Assembly: GCF_011742145.1 (NCBI RefSeq)
Contig: NZ_JAAQQU010000094.1
Coordinates: 50,253-114,252, forward strand
Direction of reading: 5' to 3'
Source of the DNA: Flavobacterium sp. J49
Lineage (GTDB): Bacteria; Bacteroidota; Bacteroidia; Flavobacteriales; Flavobacteriaceae
DNA: 64,000 bases
The translations under genes were made by a program, and so were the position numbers. This document shows, piece after piece, positions 16,890 through 24,670 of this stretch (position 1 is the first letter of the stretch; every line of letters starts with the position of its first letter). The notes under the pieces were generated by a model. It was not told the DNA's origin and searched no databases. It saw nothing but the letters and a program-made list of their open reading frames with translations.

Positions 16890-19040
16890 TTATTTCACCA
16901 AAGTCATTTCATCTACAATATGTTTAGCACCTGAGAAGTTCTCAATTACCCACAATACATAACGAATATCAACATTGATTGTTCTTTGCAATTTGCTGTC
17001 AAAGATAACGTCACCGGCCATAGCTTCGATGTTTCCGTCGAAAGCCAAACCAATTAATTCTCCTTTACCATTCAATACCGGAGAACCTGAATTACCACCG
17101 GTAATATCGTTATCGGTTAAGAAATTTACGTGTAACGAACCGTCTTTATCAGCATAACGACCGTAATCTTTGTTTTTGTTCATTTCCAAAACTTTCAACG
17201 GTAAGTCAAACTCTTGGTCTCCTTTTTTGTATTTTTTCACCTGACCATCAAGCGTAGTATAGTTGTTGATTTTCGCATCATTGCGTTTATCAGCCGGTAA
17301 CGAACGTACTTTTCCGTAAGTCAAACGCAAAGTTGAGTTAGCATCCGGGTATTTGATTGTTCCGATTTTAGATTCTCTTAAACCTTCTACCAACAAACGG
17401 AAAGAAGCACTGTAATCGTTTTGAGCTTTGGCAATTTCGTCTGATTTTGCACCGAAATGCGTTAACATATCATTAGACAATACATACAACGGATCATTAT
17501 CTAAAACCCCTTGACTTGGAATAACCAAGAAAGCTTTGATTCTGTCTAATGAAGTAAAAATACTCATATCGAAAGCCGCGTTCACGTATTTAGCAAAATC
17601 ATTGTTATTCTCATCTCCAATCTTTTTTACAGAAGGTGCAATAGCATATCCGTTTGACTTGGTGGCGTACAATTTTAATTGAGCCGCCAAAATGTCTTTC
17701 TCTGCAGGGATGTGCAACTCTTTGTACATTTCTGTAGCCATTTCTTCGATAGCCGGAGCCATTTGTGCACGTTTAGCTGCGTCAGCTTTAACATAAACAT
17801 CTAATTGTCTTCCCAAAGTTCTTCCAATCGTTCCAAAAGTTGTAGTTCTGAACAATTGTTGCATATAATTATCATGTCTTGACTTTTCGTTGGTCAAAGC
17901 ATAAAACTTATTGATATTAGCAATAACATTACCGTATTTCGCTTTATTCGCCGGTTTATTTGCCCAAGTGTTAAATTTAGCTTCTTGCGCTGCTTTGGTT
18001 TTAGCCGTTCCAAATTTGGTTAAAGCATCAATCATTCCTTGACGGTTTTTCCAATAGTTGGCTGTTGAAGCATATTTTGAAGCATAAACCAAGTTCAAAG
18101 CATCACTTTGATCCATGTATTTTTTCATGTTGTCCATACCGGTTTTAGCACCTTCAACCCAAGCCGGATAAGCAAATTTTACATTTTGCTCAATTCCGCC
18201 AGCCGGCATCCAACGGTTGGTTCTACCCGGATAACCTAAAATCATAGCGTAATCATTTTCTTTTACACCATTAATATTTACCGGTAAATAATGTTTAGGC
18301 TGTAAAGGCACATTGTTTTCTGAATACTCTGCAGGGTTACCGTTTTTATCGGCATATACTCTGAACATAGAAAAATCGGCTGTGTGACGTGGCCATTCCC
18401 AGTTGTCTGTATCACCTCCAAATTTACCTAAACTTTCCGGTGGTGTTCCTACCAAACGAACGTCTTTATAGTCTTGGTAAACAAAGTAGTAAAACTCATT
18501 TCCTTGGAAAAACGGGCGAACAGAAACGGTATACTTTCCACCTTCGTTATTCTCTTTTTCAATAGCAGCGATTTCCTGATTGATGGCTTTTTCTCTTTCT
18601 GCTTCGGTCATGGAAGGATTAACTTTAGCCAAAATACGTTTGGTACAATCATCCATTCTTACGAAGAAACGAACAAACAAACTTGCCGGTTTGATTTCAG
18701 CTTTTCTGTTTGATGCCCAAAAACCGTCTTTCAACAAATTTTTCTCAGCTGTAGATAATTCGGCTATGGCATCATAACCACAGTGGTGGTTGGTCAAAAC
18801 CAAACCGTCTTTGGAAATGATTTCTGCCGTACAACCTCCGTTGAATTGCACAATGGCATCTTTCAGACTGTGGTTGTTGATACTGTAAATTTCTTCGGCT
18901 GTCAATTGTAAGCCCATTTTTTGCATGTCTCTGTGGTTTAATCTTTCGATAAACATCAAAAACCACATTCCTTCGTCAGCTTTAACACTTGTCGGAACAA
19001 GCATAATGGCAGCAATCAAGGATAAAATAATTTTTTTCAT
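16890..19040 (-). CDS. S46 family dipeptidyl-peptidase (DPP7/DPP11-like)
   Basis: A 716-residue exported serine peptidase. The signal peptide is residues 1-21 (cut near VKA/DEG). The chymotrypsin-fold halves carry the expected triad: His in TNHHCGYD (about 86), Asp near the GGDTDNWEWPRH segment, and Ser651 in GGNSGSPV. S46 enzymes cleave dipeptides from the N-terminus of oligopeptides in the periplasm and feed amino-acid growth. In P. gingivalis DPP11, Arg673, 18 residues after the catalytic Ser655, selects acidic P1 residues. Here the residue at the same spacing is Gly669 (FDGN), so a DPP7-like preference for hydrophobic residues is more likely. Length is normal for the family. It has its own promoter region and a shared terminator. 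Confidence 0.93.
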   Translation of the reverse strand: MKKIILSLIAAIMLVPTSVKADEGMWFLMFIERLNHRDMQKMGLQLTAEEIYSINNHSLKDAIVQFNGGCTAEIISKDGLVLTNHHCGYDAIAELSTAEKNLLKDGFWASNRKAEIKPASLFVRFFVRMDDCTKRILAKVNPSMTEAEREKAINQEIAAIEKENNEGGKYTVSVRPFFQGNEFYYFVYQDYKDVRLVGTPPESLGKFGGDTDNWEWPRHTADFSMFRVYADKNGNPAEYSENNVPLQPKHYLPVNINGVKENDYAMILGYPGRTNRWMPAGGIEQNVKFAYPAWVEGAKTGMDNMKKYMDQSDALNLVYASKYASTANYWKNRQGMIDALTKFGTAKTKAAQEAKFNTWANKPANKAKYGNVIANINKFYALTNEKSRHDNYMQQLFRTTTFGTIGRTLGRQLDVYVKADAAKRAQMAPAIEEMATEMYKELHIPAEKDILAAQLKLYATKSNGYAIAPSVKKIGDENNNDFAKYVNAAFDMSIFTSLDRIKAFLVIPSQGVLDNDPLYVLSNDMLTHFGAKSDEIAKAQNDYSASFRLLVEGLRESKIGTIKYPDANSTLRLTYGKVRSLPADKRNDAKINNYTTLDGQVKKYKKGDQEFDLPLKVLEMNKNKDYGRYADKDGSLHVNFLTDNDITGGNSGSPVLNGKGELIGLAFDGNIEAMAGDVIFDSKLQRTINVDIRYVLWVIENFSGAKHIVDEMTLVK

Positions 19041-19282
19041 TGTATTGATATATGTTAATAGTTTGAATGTTAGTAGTCTATCTGAAAAAATAATTGTTAC
19101 ATCAAATAATCTAAAAACGAGTGCGAAGATACTTTTTTTTCAGGAAATGAATTTAAAATTTTGTTAAAAACTATAACGTTATAGCTATTTCCTGAAACAA
19201 AAAAAATATTCAAGCTTAATTACATAAGAGTATTCCCTTTAAAACTATATTTTTTTTTACATTAGCCCCATAAATCCTATCC

Positions 19283-19861
19283 ATGAAAAAAATCATTCCA
19301 CTACTGGTTCTATTTACAACGCTACAAGTATTTTCGCAACAAAAAGCCTCGGTCGAATTAAATTATCCCATTCCTAAAGGTGACAATTTTATGAGCAATT
19401 ACAAAGGTCTGATAGATGTTGGTTTTAAATACCGATTTTCAGACAAAGAAGATTTTACTTTTGGTTTATCCTTAAATGCCAATTATTTAACCTATACCTA
19501 TGATAATCCGGGGGTTAATTTCAAAACCCAAAATTATAATTTACAACCTAGGGTTTTTGGCGAACTTAAATTAAAAGGGGTTCCAAGATTACATCCTGCT
19601 CTTGGAATAGGCTATACTTTTATGCAATTCAGCTCAAGCGGAAGTGGCGATACTGGGGAAGAAATCATTAATTTTAATGAATCTGAGAGCTTAAGCGGTT
19701 TTAATTTCAATGTCTCTTTTTCCTTTGATTTCACCAAAAAAATGTTTGCTCAAGTCCAATATGATGTCATAAAAGTAAGCGATACTCCTGAAGGTGTTCC
19801 GGACACAAAATACAATACCACAGCAAATTTTATAAAATTGGGTATTGGCTACAGATTCTAA
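19283..19861 (+). CDS. Outer-membrane beta-barrel protein
   Basis: A 192-residue protein with a signal peptide (residues 1-18, ending LQVFS before QQ). The mature part is a series of alternating amphipathic strands such as GLIDVGFKYRFSDKEDFTFGLSLN and ending in KLGIGYRF, with the C-terminal Phe typical of outer-membrane barrels. An eight-stranded OmpW/OmpX-like barrel is plausible from length. The function is unknown. A near-consensus -7 box (TACATTAG) lies 17 nt before the start. A copy of the obgE terminator follows. Confidence 0.8.
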   Translation: MKKIIPLLVLFTTLQVFSQQKASVELNYPIPKGDNFMSNYKGLIDVGFKYRFSDKEDFTFGLSLNANYLTYTYDNPGVNFKTQNYNLQPRVFGELKLKGVPRLHPALGIGYTFMQFSSSGSGDTGEEIINFNESESLSGFNFNVSFSFDFTKKMFAQVQYDVIKVSDTPEGVPDTKYNTTANFIKLGIGYRF

Positions 19862-19881
19862 TTACTGAATTATAAAAACAA

Positions 19882-19983
19882 AAAATCCCGCTTAAATTGC
19901 GGGATTTTCTATTTATATACCATAACTATTTTCAGGTTTTTCAGCATCAACATTCAGCATCTCCCATAGTTTGTCTTTAATTC
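19882..19983. repeat. Duplicate of the obgE 3' end and its terminator (copy A)
   Basis: 97 bases here (19882-19978) match 20327-20423 with three substitutions outside the hairpin loop; the 7-nt loop itself is inverted (TTAAATT versus AATTTAA). Read on the minus strand the copy still encodes an ObgE tail, [21 protein letters not shown] and a stop, with two changes from the real gene. It is therefore a decayed fragment of about 25 codons. Its hairpin (AAAATCCCGC ... GCGGGATTTT, 19882-19908) probably terminates the beta-barrel gene. Confidence 0.9.
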
Positions 19984-20054
19984 GGAGCATAGTTTAAATT
20001 ATTTTTTTATATTTAACAAATAATCATTTTGTTGCAACAAAAAAAACTACATTA

Positions 20055-20086
20055 AGTTTAAAAAACATTTGTCCAAAATTTAAACT
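20055..20086. promoter_or_regulatory. Inverted repeat upstream of the small membrane gene
   Basis: AGTTTAAA (20055-20062) and TTTAAACT (20079-20086) form a perfect 8-bp dyad with a 16-nt spacer that ends 8 nt before the start codon. A near-consensus -7 box (AACATTTG) lies inside the spacer, so the dyad could be an operator. No binding protein is identified. Confidence 0.4.
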
Positions 20087-20094
20087 ATATCGTT

Positions 20095-20322
20095 ATGGAG
20101 GCTAATCAAACAGAAGGAAATAAATTTTTAGCATTTGTTAAGAAAGAAACTAGGAAACCCGCGTTTAGAAAGGCATTACTGATATTTTTTATCTGTGTAA
20201 TTCTGGGATTTGCTATAGGATTTATTTTTGATATGCTTCAGCTTGCCGCATCAGCAGGTATAGGATTCGGACTTATCTGGATGGGTGCTGCCTATTTCGG
20301 CCAAGATGAAAACGAGAAATAA
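20095..20322 (+). CDS. Small membrane protein of unknown function
   Basis: A 75-residue protein with a charged N-terminus (to about residue 26), then two predicted membrane helices (about 27-46 and 49-68: LLIFFICVILGFAIGFIF and LAASAGIGFGLIWMGAAYF), and an acidic tail. I do not recognise a family. It sits alone between two copies of the obgE 3' end and is convergent with obgE, sharing the hairpin at 20327-20353 as terminator. A palindromic element lies just upstream of its start. Confidence 0.65.
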   Translation: MEANQTEGNKFLAFVKKETRKPAFRKALLIFFICVILGFAIGFIFDMLQLAASAGIGFGLIWMGAAYFGQDENEK

Positions 20323-20326
20323 ATAG

Positions 20327-20353
20327 AAAATCCCGCAATTTAAGCGGGATTTT
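20327..20353. terminator. Bidirectional terminator between small membrane gene and obgE
   Basis: AAAATCCCGC-aatttaa-GCGGGATTTT is a perfect 10-bp stem with A/T tracts on both arms, located between convergent stops. It is copy B of the repeat that recurs at 19882. Confidence 0.85.
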
Positions 20354-20357
20354 CTAT

Positions 20358-21392
20358 TTATATACCATGACTATTCTCAGGTTCTTCAGCATCAACATTC
20401 AGCATCTCCCATAGTTTGTCTTTCAATTCTGTCAACCCTTGATTAGCGACAGAAGAAATAAACATGTACGGAATACCTTTGAAGTCTTTGTCTAATTGTT
20501 GGCGCATTTCTGCTTTCAATTCGTCGTCTAACATATCACATTTGGAAACGACAATCAAACGGTCTTTGTCGAGCATTTCAGGATTGTATCTTCTCAACTC
20601 ATCCAATAAAATCTCATACTCTTTTTTGATATCATCCGCATCGGCTGGTACCAAAAACAACAAGGTCGAATTGCGCTCAATATGTCTTAAAAAGTAATGA
20701 CCTAAACCTTTTCCTTCGGCTGCACCTTCAATAATTCCCGGAATATCTGCCATTACAAAAGATTTGAATTCTCTGTAAGCTACAATTCCTAAATTCGGCT
20801 TTAAAGTTGTAAACGGATAGTCGGCAATTTTTGGTTTGGCTGAAGTCAGCACCGACAATAAAGTAGATTTTCCAGCATTGGGGAAACCCACCAAACCTAC
20901 ATCGGCTAAGACTTTTAATTCCAAAATAATGTCTAATTCTTCCGCAGGCATTCCGGGTTGAGCGTATCTTGGGGTTTGATTGGTTGAACTTCTGAAATGC
21001 CAGTTGCCCAAACCGCCTTTTCCGCCTTTAATCAATATTTTTTCTTCACCATGTTCGGTGATTTCGAATAAAATTTCATCGGTTTCTTTGTCGCGTACTA
21101 CGGTTCCTAAAGGCACTTCGATGATTTTATCTTCTCCGTCATGACCGGTACTGCGAGAACTTCCGCCATCGCCACCGTGTCCGGCTTTGACGTGACGCGC
21201 AAATTTTAGGTGAAACAACGTCCAAAGACTTTTATTTCCTTTCAATATGATATGCCCGCCTCTGCCACCATCTCCACCATCGGGTCCGCCTTTTTCAATA
21301 AATTTTTCTCGGTGTAGATGCGAAGAACCCTTTCCTCCTTTTCCGGAAGAAACATAAATTTTTACGTAGTCTACAAAATTTCCCTCTGTCAT
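20358..21392 (-). CDS. obgE: Obg-family GTPase (ObgE/CgtA)
   Basis: A 344-residue ribosome-associated GTPase. Residues 1-160 form the glycine-rich Obg domain ([33 protein letters not shown]). The G domain follows, with P-loop GFPNAGKST (169-177), switch segment DYPFTT, DIPG and SKCD for guanine recognition. Obg proteins act in 50S ribosome assembly and stress control. It lies downstream of hpt, adk and a CNNM-type gene on the same strand. A 7-nt tandem array occupies the leader just upstream of the start (21407-21436). Confidence 0.96.
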   Translation of the reverse strand: MTEGNFVDYVKIYVSSGKGGKGSSHLHREKFIEKGGPDGGDGGRGGHIILKGNKSLWTLFHLKFARHVKAGHGGDGGSSRSTGHDGEDKIIEVPLGTVVRDKETDEILFEITEHGEEKILIKGGKGGLGNWHFRSSTNQTPRYAQPGMPAEELDIILELKVLADVGLVGFPNAGKSTLLSVLTSAKPKIADYPFTTLKPNLGIVAYREFKSFVMADIPGIIEGAAEGKGLGHYFLRHIERNSTLLFLVPADADDIKKEYEILLDELRRYNPEMLDKDRLIVVSKCDMLDDELKAEMRQQLDKDFKGIPYMFISSVANQGLTELKDKLWEMLNVDAEEPENSHGI

Positions 21393-21406
21393 AATTTCAA
21401 TTTGTT

Positions 21407-21477
21407 GGTTACTGGTTGTTGCTTACTGGTTGCTGGCTTTATTTTTCCATCAACTGTCAACTGTCAACCATCAACTA
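21407..21477. repeat. Two heptad tandem arrays upstream of obgE
   Basis: 21407-21436 reads GGTTACT GGTTGTT GCTTACT GGTTGCT GG, and 21451-21477 reads CAACTGT CAACTGT CAACCAT CAACTA. Both have a strict 7-nt period. The first begins 15 nt upstream of the obgE start; the second reaches the end of the CNNM-type gene. Confidence 0.8.
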
Positions 21478-22749
21478 TTCTTTTATCGCTTTCACAAGCA
21501 CTTTATCAATCTTCACGCCATCCATATCGATAACTTCTAATTCAAATTTGTTCCAAATCAGTTTTTCTCCTGTCTTGGGTATATTCCCTAATTCGGTCAT
21601 GATTAAACCGCTTACCGTGGTTACATCATAATCGTTAATCAATTCATCCATGTCAAAATACGTCAAGAAATCGTGCAACGAATAATGTCCGTCTACCAAC
21701 CAAGTGCCGTCTTCACGAGCAATTAGCTTGAATTCGTCTTCATAAAAATCCGCGGCATCACCAACCAGCGCTTCTAAGATGTCATTTAAGGTAATAATTC
21801 CCTGAAAAACACCGTATTCATCGGTTACCAAAGCATAATGCACTTTTGATTTTTTAAAATTCTCCAACGCTTTGTATGCCGAAGTGTGTTCTATCAAATA
21901 CACCGGATCTTTGGTGATGGCTTTTAAATCAAACGGCCCTTTTTCAAAACCGGCGAATAAATCTTTTAATAAAACTATGCCAACCACGTCGTCTAAATTT
22001 TCATGACATACCGGATAAACCGAATGCAATTCGTCTAACACTTTGGCCTTTAACTCTTCGATGGTATCATCATAAGACAAATAAACGATTGACTTTCTGT
22101 GCGTCATTAAAGAGTTTACTTTTCGGTCACCAATATGAAAAACGCGTTCTACGATATCTTGTTCAATTTCCTGTACTTCTCCACCTTCGGTTCCTTCTTT
22201 AATGATGGCTTTGATTTCTTCTTCGGTCACTTTACCATCTGCGGTGGGTTTGATTTTGAAAACATTCAAAATAAAATCCGTCGAAACCGTTAGTAGCCAA
22301 ATAAAAGGCATGGTCACTATCGAAACCATTTTCATGGGAACTGCAACGGCTTTGGCTATGGCTTCCGGATAATTTAAGCCGATTCTTTTCGGCAATAATT
22401 CGCCTAAAACCAAAGAGAAAAACGTCAAAATCACCACCACAATCCCAACGGAAATCGAGTGTGAATAAGGCTTTAACACTTCAAACCCTTCTACAAAAAG
22501 GTTGACATCTTCGGTTACTTTATCGCCCGAATAAATCCCGGTTAAAATACCGATTAAAGTAATCCCGATTTGAACGGTTGATAAAAATTTATTGGGTGAA
22601 TTGGCCAAGTCTAAGGCAACTTTAGCATTCGTATTTCCTTTTTTAGCGGCTGTTTCCAAACGGTTTTTACGGGCCGAAATCAAAGCGATTTCCGACATCG
22701 AGAACACACCGTTTAACAGGATTAAAAAAAGAATAATAAGTATCTCCAT
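21475..22749 (-). CDS. CNNM/CorC-type hemolysin-family membrane protein
   Basis: A 424-residue protein. A DUF21/CNNM membrane domain spans about residues 1-175 with three or four hydrophobic helices (MEILIILFLILLNGVFSMSE, TVQIGITLIGILTGIYSG, VGIVVVILTFFSLVLGELLPKR). A CBS pair follows (about 200-330, containing MTHRKSIVYLS and YALVTDEYGVFQGIITLNDI), and the last 80 residues form a CorC/HlyC domain. Members are linked to magnesium or sodium transport; the hemolysin name is historical. It lies between adk and obgE on the same strand. A perfect four-unit heptad array begins 4 nt upstream of its start. Confidence 0.9.
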   Translation of the reverse strand: MEILIILFLILLNGVFSMSEIALISARKNRLETAAKKGNTNAKVALDLANSPNKFLSTVQIGITLIGILTGIYSGDKVTEDVNLFVEGFEVLKPYSHSISVGIVVVILTFFSLVLGELLPKRIGLNYPEAIAKAVAVPMKMVSIVTMPFIWLLTVSTDFILNVFKIKPTADGKVTEEEIKAIIKEGTEGGEVQEIEQDIVERVFHIGDRKVNSLMTHRKSIVYLSYDDTIEELKAKVLDELHSVYPVCHENLDDVVGIVLLKDLFAGFEKGPFDLKAITKDPVYLIEHTSAYKALENFKKSKVHYALVTDEYGVFQGIITLNDILEALVGDAADFYEDEFKLIAREDGTWLVDGHYSLHDFLTYFDMDELINDYDVTTVSGLIMTELGNIPKTGEKLIWNKFELEVIDMDGVKIDKVLVKAIKE

Positions 22750-22752
22750 TTT

Positions 22753-22780
22753 GAGTTATGAGTTATAAGTTATAAGTTAT
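22753..22780. repeat. Heptad array, four units
   Basis: GAGTTAT GAGTTAT AAGTTAT AAGTTAT, 28 nt with exact period 7, starting 4 nt upstream of the CNNM-type start codon. Confidence 0.85.
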
Positions 22781-22809
22781 GAATATAACCTTCTAACCAA
22801 AAATTTCAA

Positions 22810-23382
22810 TTATAAATTGTCTATCACTTTGCTTAAACGCTCGGTTACTTCCTCGACAGAACCAATTCCGTTCACAGCGTGAAATTTACCTTGTGCCTCG
22901 TAATAATGCATCAAAGGTGCGGTTTTTTCGTTGTATTCTTGGTATCGGTTGCGGATTTTTTCCTCATCCTGATCATCCGGTCGTCCCGAGGTTTTTCCTC
23001 TTTCCAATAATCGTTGTACCAAAATCTCATCATCGGCTTCTAAAGCTACGGTAGCCGTGATGTTTTGCCCTTTGGATGCTAAAAATTTATCCAAAGCTTC
23101 TGCTTGAGCAATCGTTCTGGGGAAACCGTCGAATAAAAATCCGGCTGAATGTGGGTTTTTATCTACTTCGCTTTGCAGCATTTGAATGGTCACTTCGTCG
23201 GGAACCAAATCTCCTTTGTCCATAAAGGTTTTGGCTAATTGGCCTAACTCGGTGTCGTTTTTAATATTGTATCTGAAAATATCTCCGGTTGAAAGATGTG
23301 TCAAATTGTATTTTCCTTTTAAAAATTCAGCTTGTGTGCCTTTTCCTGCACCTGGTTTTCCGAAAAGAACGATGTTAATCAT
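22810..23382 (-). CDS. adk: Adenylate kinase
   Basis: A 190-residue enzyme interconverting ATP + AMP and 2 ADP. P-loop GKPGAGKGTQ (8-17), AMP-binding segments THLSTGDIFR and GFLFDGFPRTIAQAEAL, and the LID region RLLERGKTSGRPDDQDEEKIRNR are visible. The short LID without the zinc-type insert makes it a short-form adenylate kinase, which explains the length. It is part of the minus-strand hpt-adk-obgE run typical of Bacteroidota. A heptad array lies 7 nt upstream of its start. Confidence 0.97.
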   Translation of the reverse strand: MINIVLFGKPGAGKGTQAEFLKGKYNLTHLSTGDIFRYNIKNDTELGQLAKTFMDKGDLVPDEVTIQMLQSEVDKNPHSAGFLFDGFPRTIAQAEALDKFLASKGQNITATVALEADDEILVQRLLERGKTSGRPDDQDEEKIRNRYQEYNEKTAPLMHYYEAQGKFHAVNGIGSVEEVTERLSKVIDNL

Positions 23383-23388
23383 TTTAGT

Positions 23389-23416
23389 AGTTATGAATTA
23401 TGAGTTATTAAGTTAT
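23389..23416. repeat. Heptad array, four units
   Basis: AGTTATG AATTATG AGTTATT AAGTTAT has period 7 and fills the spacer between hpt and adk. It touches the last codons of hpt (stop at 23413). Confidence 0.8.
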
Positions 23417-23943
23417 TGTGCCAATTGGTAAACGTCGGGTAAATTTCTTCCCAAACCATCGTAGTCTAAACCGTAACCCACGATGAATTTGTTTGGAATT
23501 CTAATCCCAACATAATCTATCTTGATGTCTTTAGTATAAGCTTCGGGTTTGAAAAATAAAGTCGCAATTTTCAAGTGCTTAACTTTTTTCTCTTTAAAAA
23601 TGGCTTTCAATTCTTCTATAGTATTTCCGGTATCCACGATGTCTTCAACGATGACAACCGTTCTGCCTTCTAAATCTTGATTCAAACCGATTAATTGTTT
23701 GACTTCATTCGTGGTTTGTGTTCCTTCATAAGAAGCCATTTTAACAAAACTCACTTCACACATACCTCGGTATTTTTTCATCAAATCACTCAGCACCATA
23801 AACGCACCATTCAAAACACCAACAAAAACCGGAACTTCATCAAAAAAATCGTCGTCCATTTGTTTGGCCATATTCGCAATCGCAAAATCAATTTCTTCTG
23901 AAGAAATAAACGGCTCGAAGGTTTTATCGTGTAAGTGTATCAT
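23413..23943 (-). CDS. hpt: Hypoxanthine phosphoribosyltransferase
   Basis: A 176-residue purine-salvage enzyme converting hypoxanthine or guanine plus PRPP to IMP or GMP. The PRPP-binding loop is VVIVEDIVDTGNTIEEL (about 95-111), preceded by the flexible-loop segment SFVKMASYEG and followed by the purine-binding IRIPNKFIVGYGLDYDG region. It is the first gene of the hpt-adk-CNNM-obgE run and has a consensus -7 element at 23969-23976. Confidence 0.96.
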   Translation of the reverse strand: MIHLHDKTFEPFISSEEIDFAIANMAKQMDDDFFDEVPVFVGVLNGAFMVLSDLMKKYRGMCEVSFVKMASYEGTQTTNEVKQLIGLNQDLEGRTVVIVEDIVDTGNTIEELKAIFKEKKVKHLKIATLFFKPEAYTKDIKIDYVGIRIPNKFIVGYGLDYDGLGRNLPDVYQLAQ

Positions 23944-23968
23944 TTTGGTTTGAATTTTAAATAAGGTG

Positions 23969-23976
23969 CAAATTTA
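23969..23976 (-). promoter_or_regulatory. Promoter -7 element of hpt
   Basis: TAAATTTG on the minus strand, 25 nt upstream of the hpt start. The adjoining heptad array occupies the region where the -33 element would be and supplies TTG trinucleotides. Confidence 0.6.
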
Positions 23977-23979
23977 CGC

Positions 23980-24007
23980 AAGTATTAAGTATCAAGTAGC
24001 AAGTATT
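23980..24007. repeat. Heptad array, four units, in the hpt promoter
   Basis: AAGTATT AAGTATC AAGTAGC AAGTATT with period 7, between the divergent hpt and the next gene. It begins 3 nt beyond the hpt -7 box. Confidence 0.85.
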
Positions 24008-24040
24008 TTAACTTTTTTGCAAATTTGATATATTTACCAA

Positions 24041-24574
24041 ATGAATCCGGAATACTATAAAACCATAGCCAACAGTACGGCGCATCGAAAAAGCAGAGAC
24101 GACAATAAGGATTTTGTCTTTCAACATCCGGAATTCCTGAAAGATTTACTCGAAATCAGTTTCAACACTAAAGATAAAAACCACCACAAAGCCTGCTGGA
24201 TTTTAGAGCTAATTTTTGAAGAACGCCTGGAACTCATCATCCCGTTTCAAGAAGCCTTTTGCCAATCTTTAGCGCATTATGCTTCTCCTTCTGCCATTCG
24301 CTCTTTGTCAAAAATTTGTCTGTTCTTGTCCAAAAGCAAAAAAATAACCTTAACCGAAATCCAAGAAGAAAAAATCATAGAAGCTTGTCTCGATTGGCTT
24401 ATCCAAACCGACAAAGCCGCCAATGCTGCCTATTCTATGAGGACTTTATATAATTTTGGCAAAAAATACTCCTGGATTAACGAGGAATTAAAACTTATTC
24501 TTTCGCGAGAATTTGAAAACCAAACACCCGGCTATCGTTTTGCGGTTAAAGACCTTTTAAAACGATTGCAATAA
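24041..24574 (+). CDS. All-helical protein of unknown function
   Basis: A 177-residue soluble protein with no signal peptide or membrane helix. The sequence reads as consecutive amphipathic helices (FLKDLLEISFNTKDKNHHKACWILELIF, AIRSLSKICLFLSKSKK, AAYSMRTLYNFGKKYSWINEEL), which suggests a HEAT-like helical repeat. From memory, relatives in flavobacteria are sometimes labelled adenylosuccinate lyase, but no lyase signature is present here, so I do not support that name. It lies between hpt (divergent) and purK. Confidence 0.75.
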   Translation: MNPEYYKTIANSTAHRKSRDDNKDFVFQHPEFLKDLLEISFNTKDKNHHKACWILELIFEERLELIIPFQEAFCQSLAHYASPSAIRSLSKICLFLSKSKKITLTEIQEEKIIEACLDWLIQTDKAANAAYSMRTLYNFGKKYSWINEELKLILSREFENQTPGYRFAVKDLLKRLQ

Positions 24575-24597
24575 TTTTTAACTATTGCTTATCTTTG
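24566..24597 (+). promoter_or_regulatory. purK promoter
   Basis: TTG (24566-24568), a 21-nt spacer and TATCTTTG (24590-24597) match the Bacteroidota consensus. The element overlaps the end of the preceding gene and leaves a leader of roughly 70 nt. Confidence 0.65.
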
Positions 24598-24622
24598 CAG
24601 CAACTACAACAACACAGCATGA

Positions 24623-24640
24623 CACGAGCGAAGCGACTGC
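24623..24640 (-). repeat. Dispersed extragenic repeat, fragment
   Basis: The minus-strand sequence GCAGTCGCTTCGCTCGTG also occurs at 29148-29165 and, with one change, at 63741-63758. Here it lies in the purK leader. Confidence 0.6.
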
Positions 24641-24670
24641 ATGAGACCATTAAAATAATAACAACGACGA

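Noticed and set aside
22753..22780. Possible CRISPR arrays among the short tandem repeats
   Set aside because: Units are 7-8 nt with no spacers, and no cas genes are present.
24041..24574. Annotation as adenylosuccinate lyase
   Set aside because: The 177-residue helical protein has no lyase signature and is far too short.
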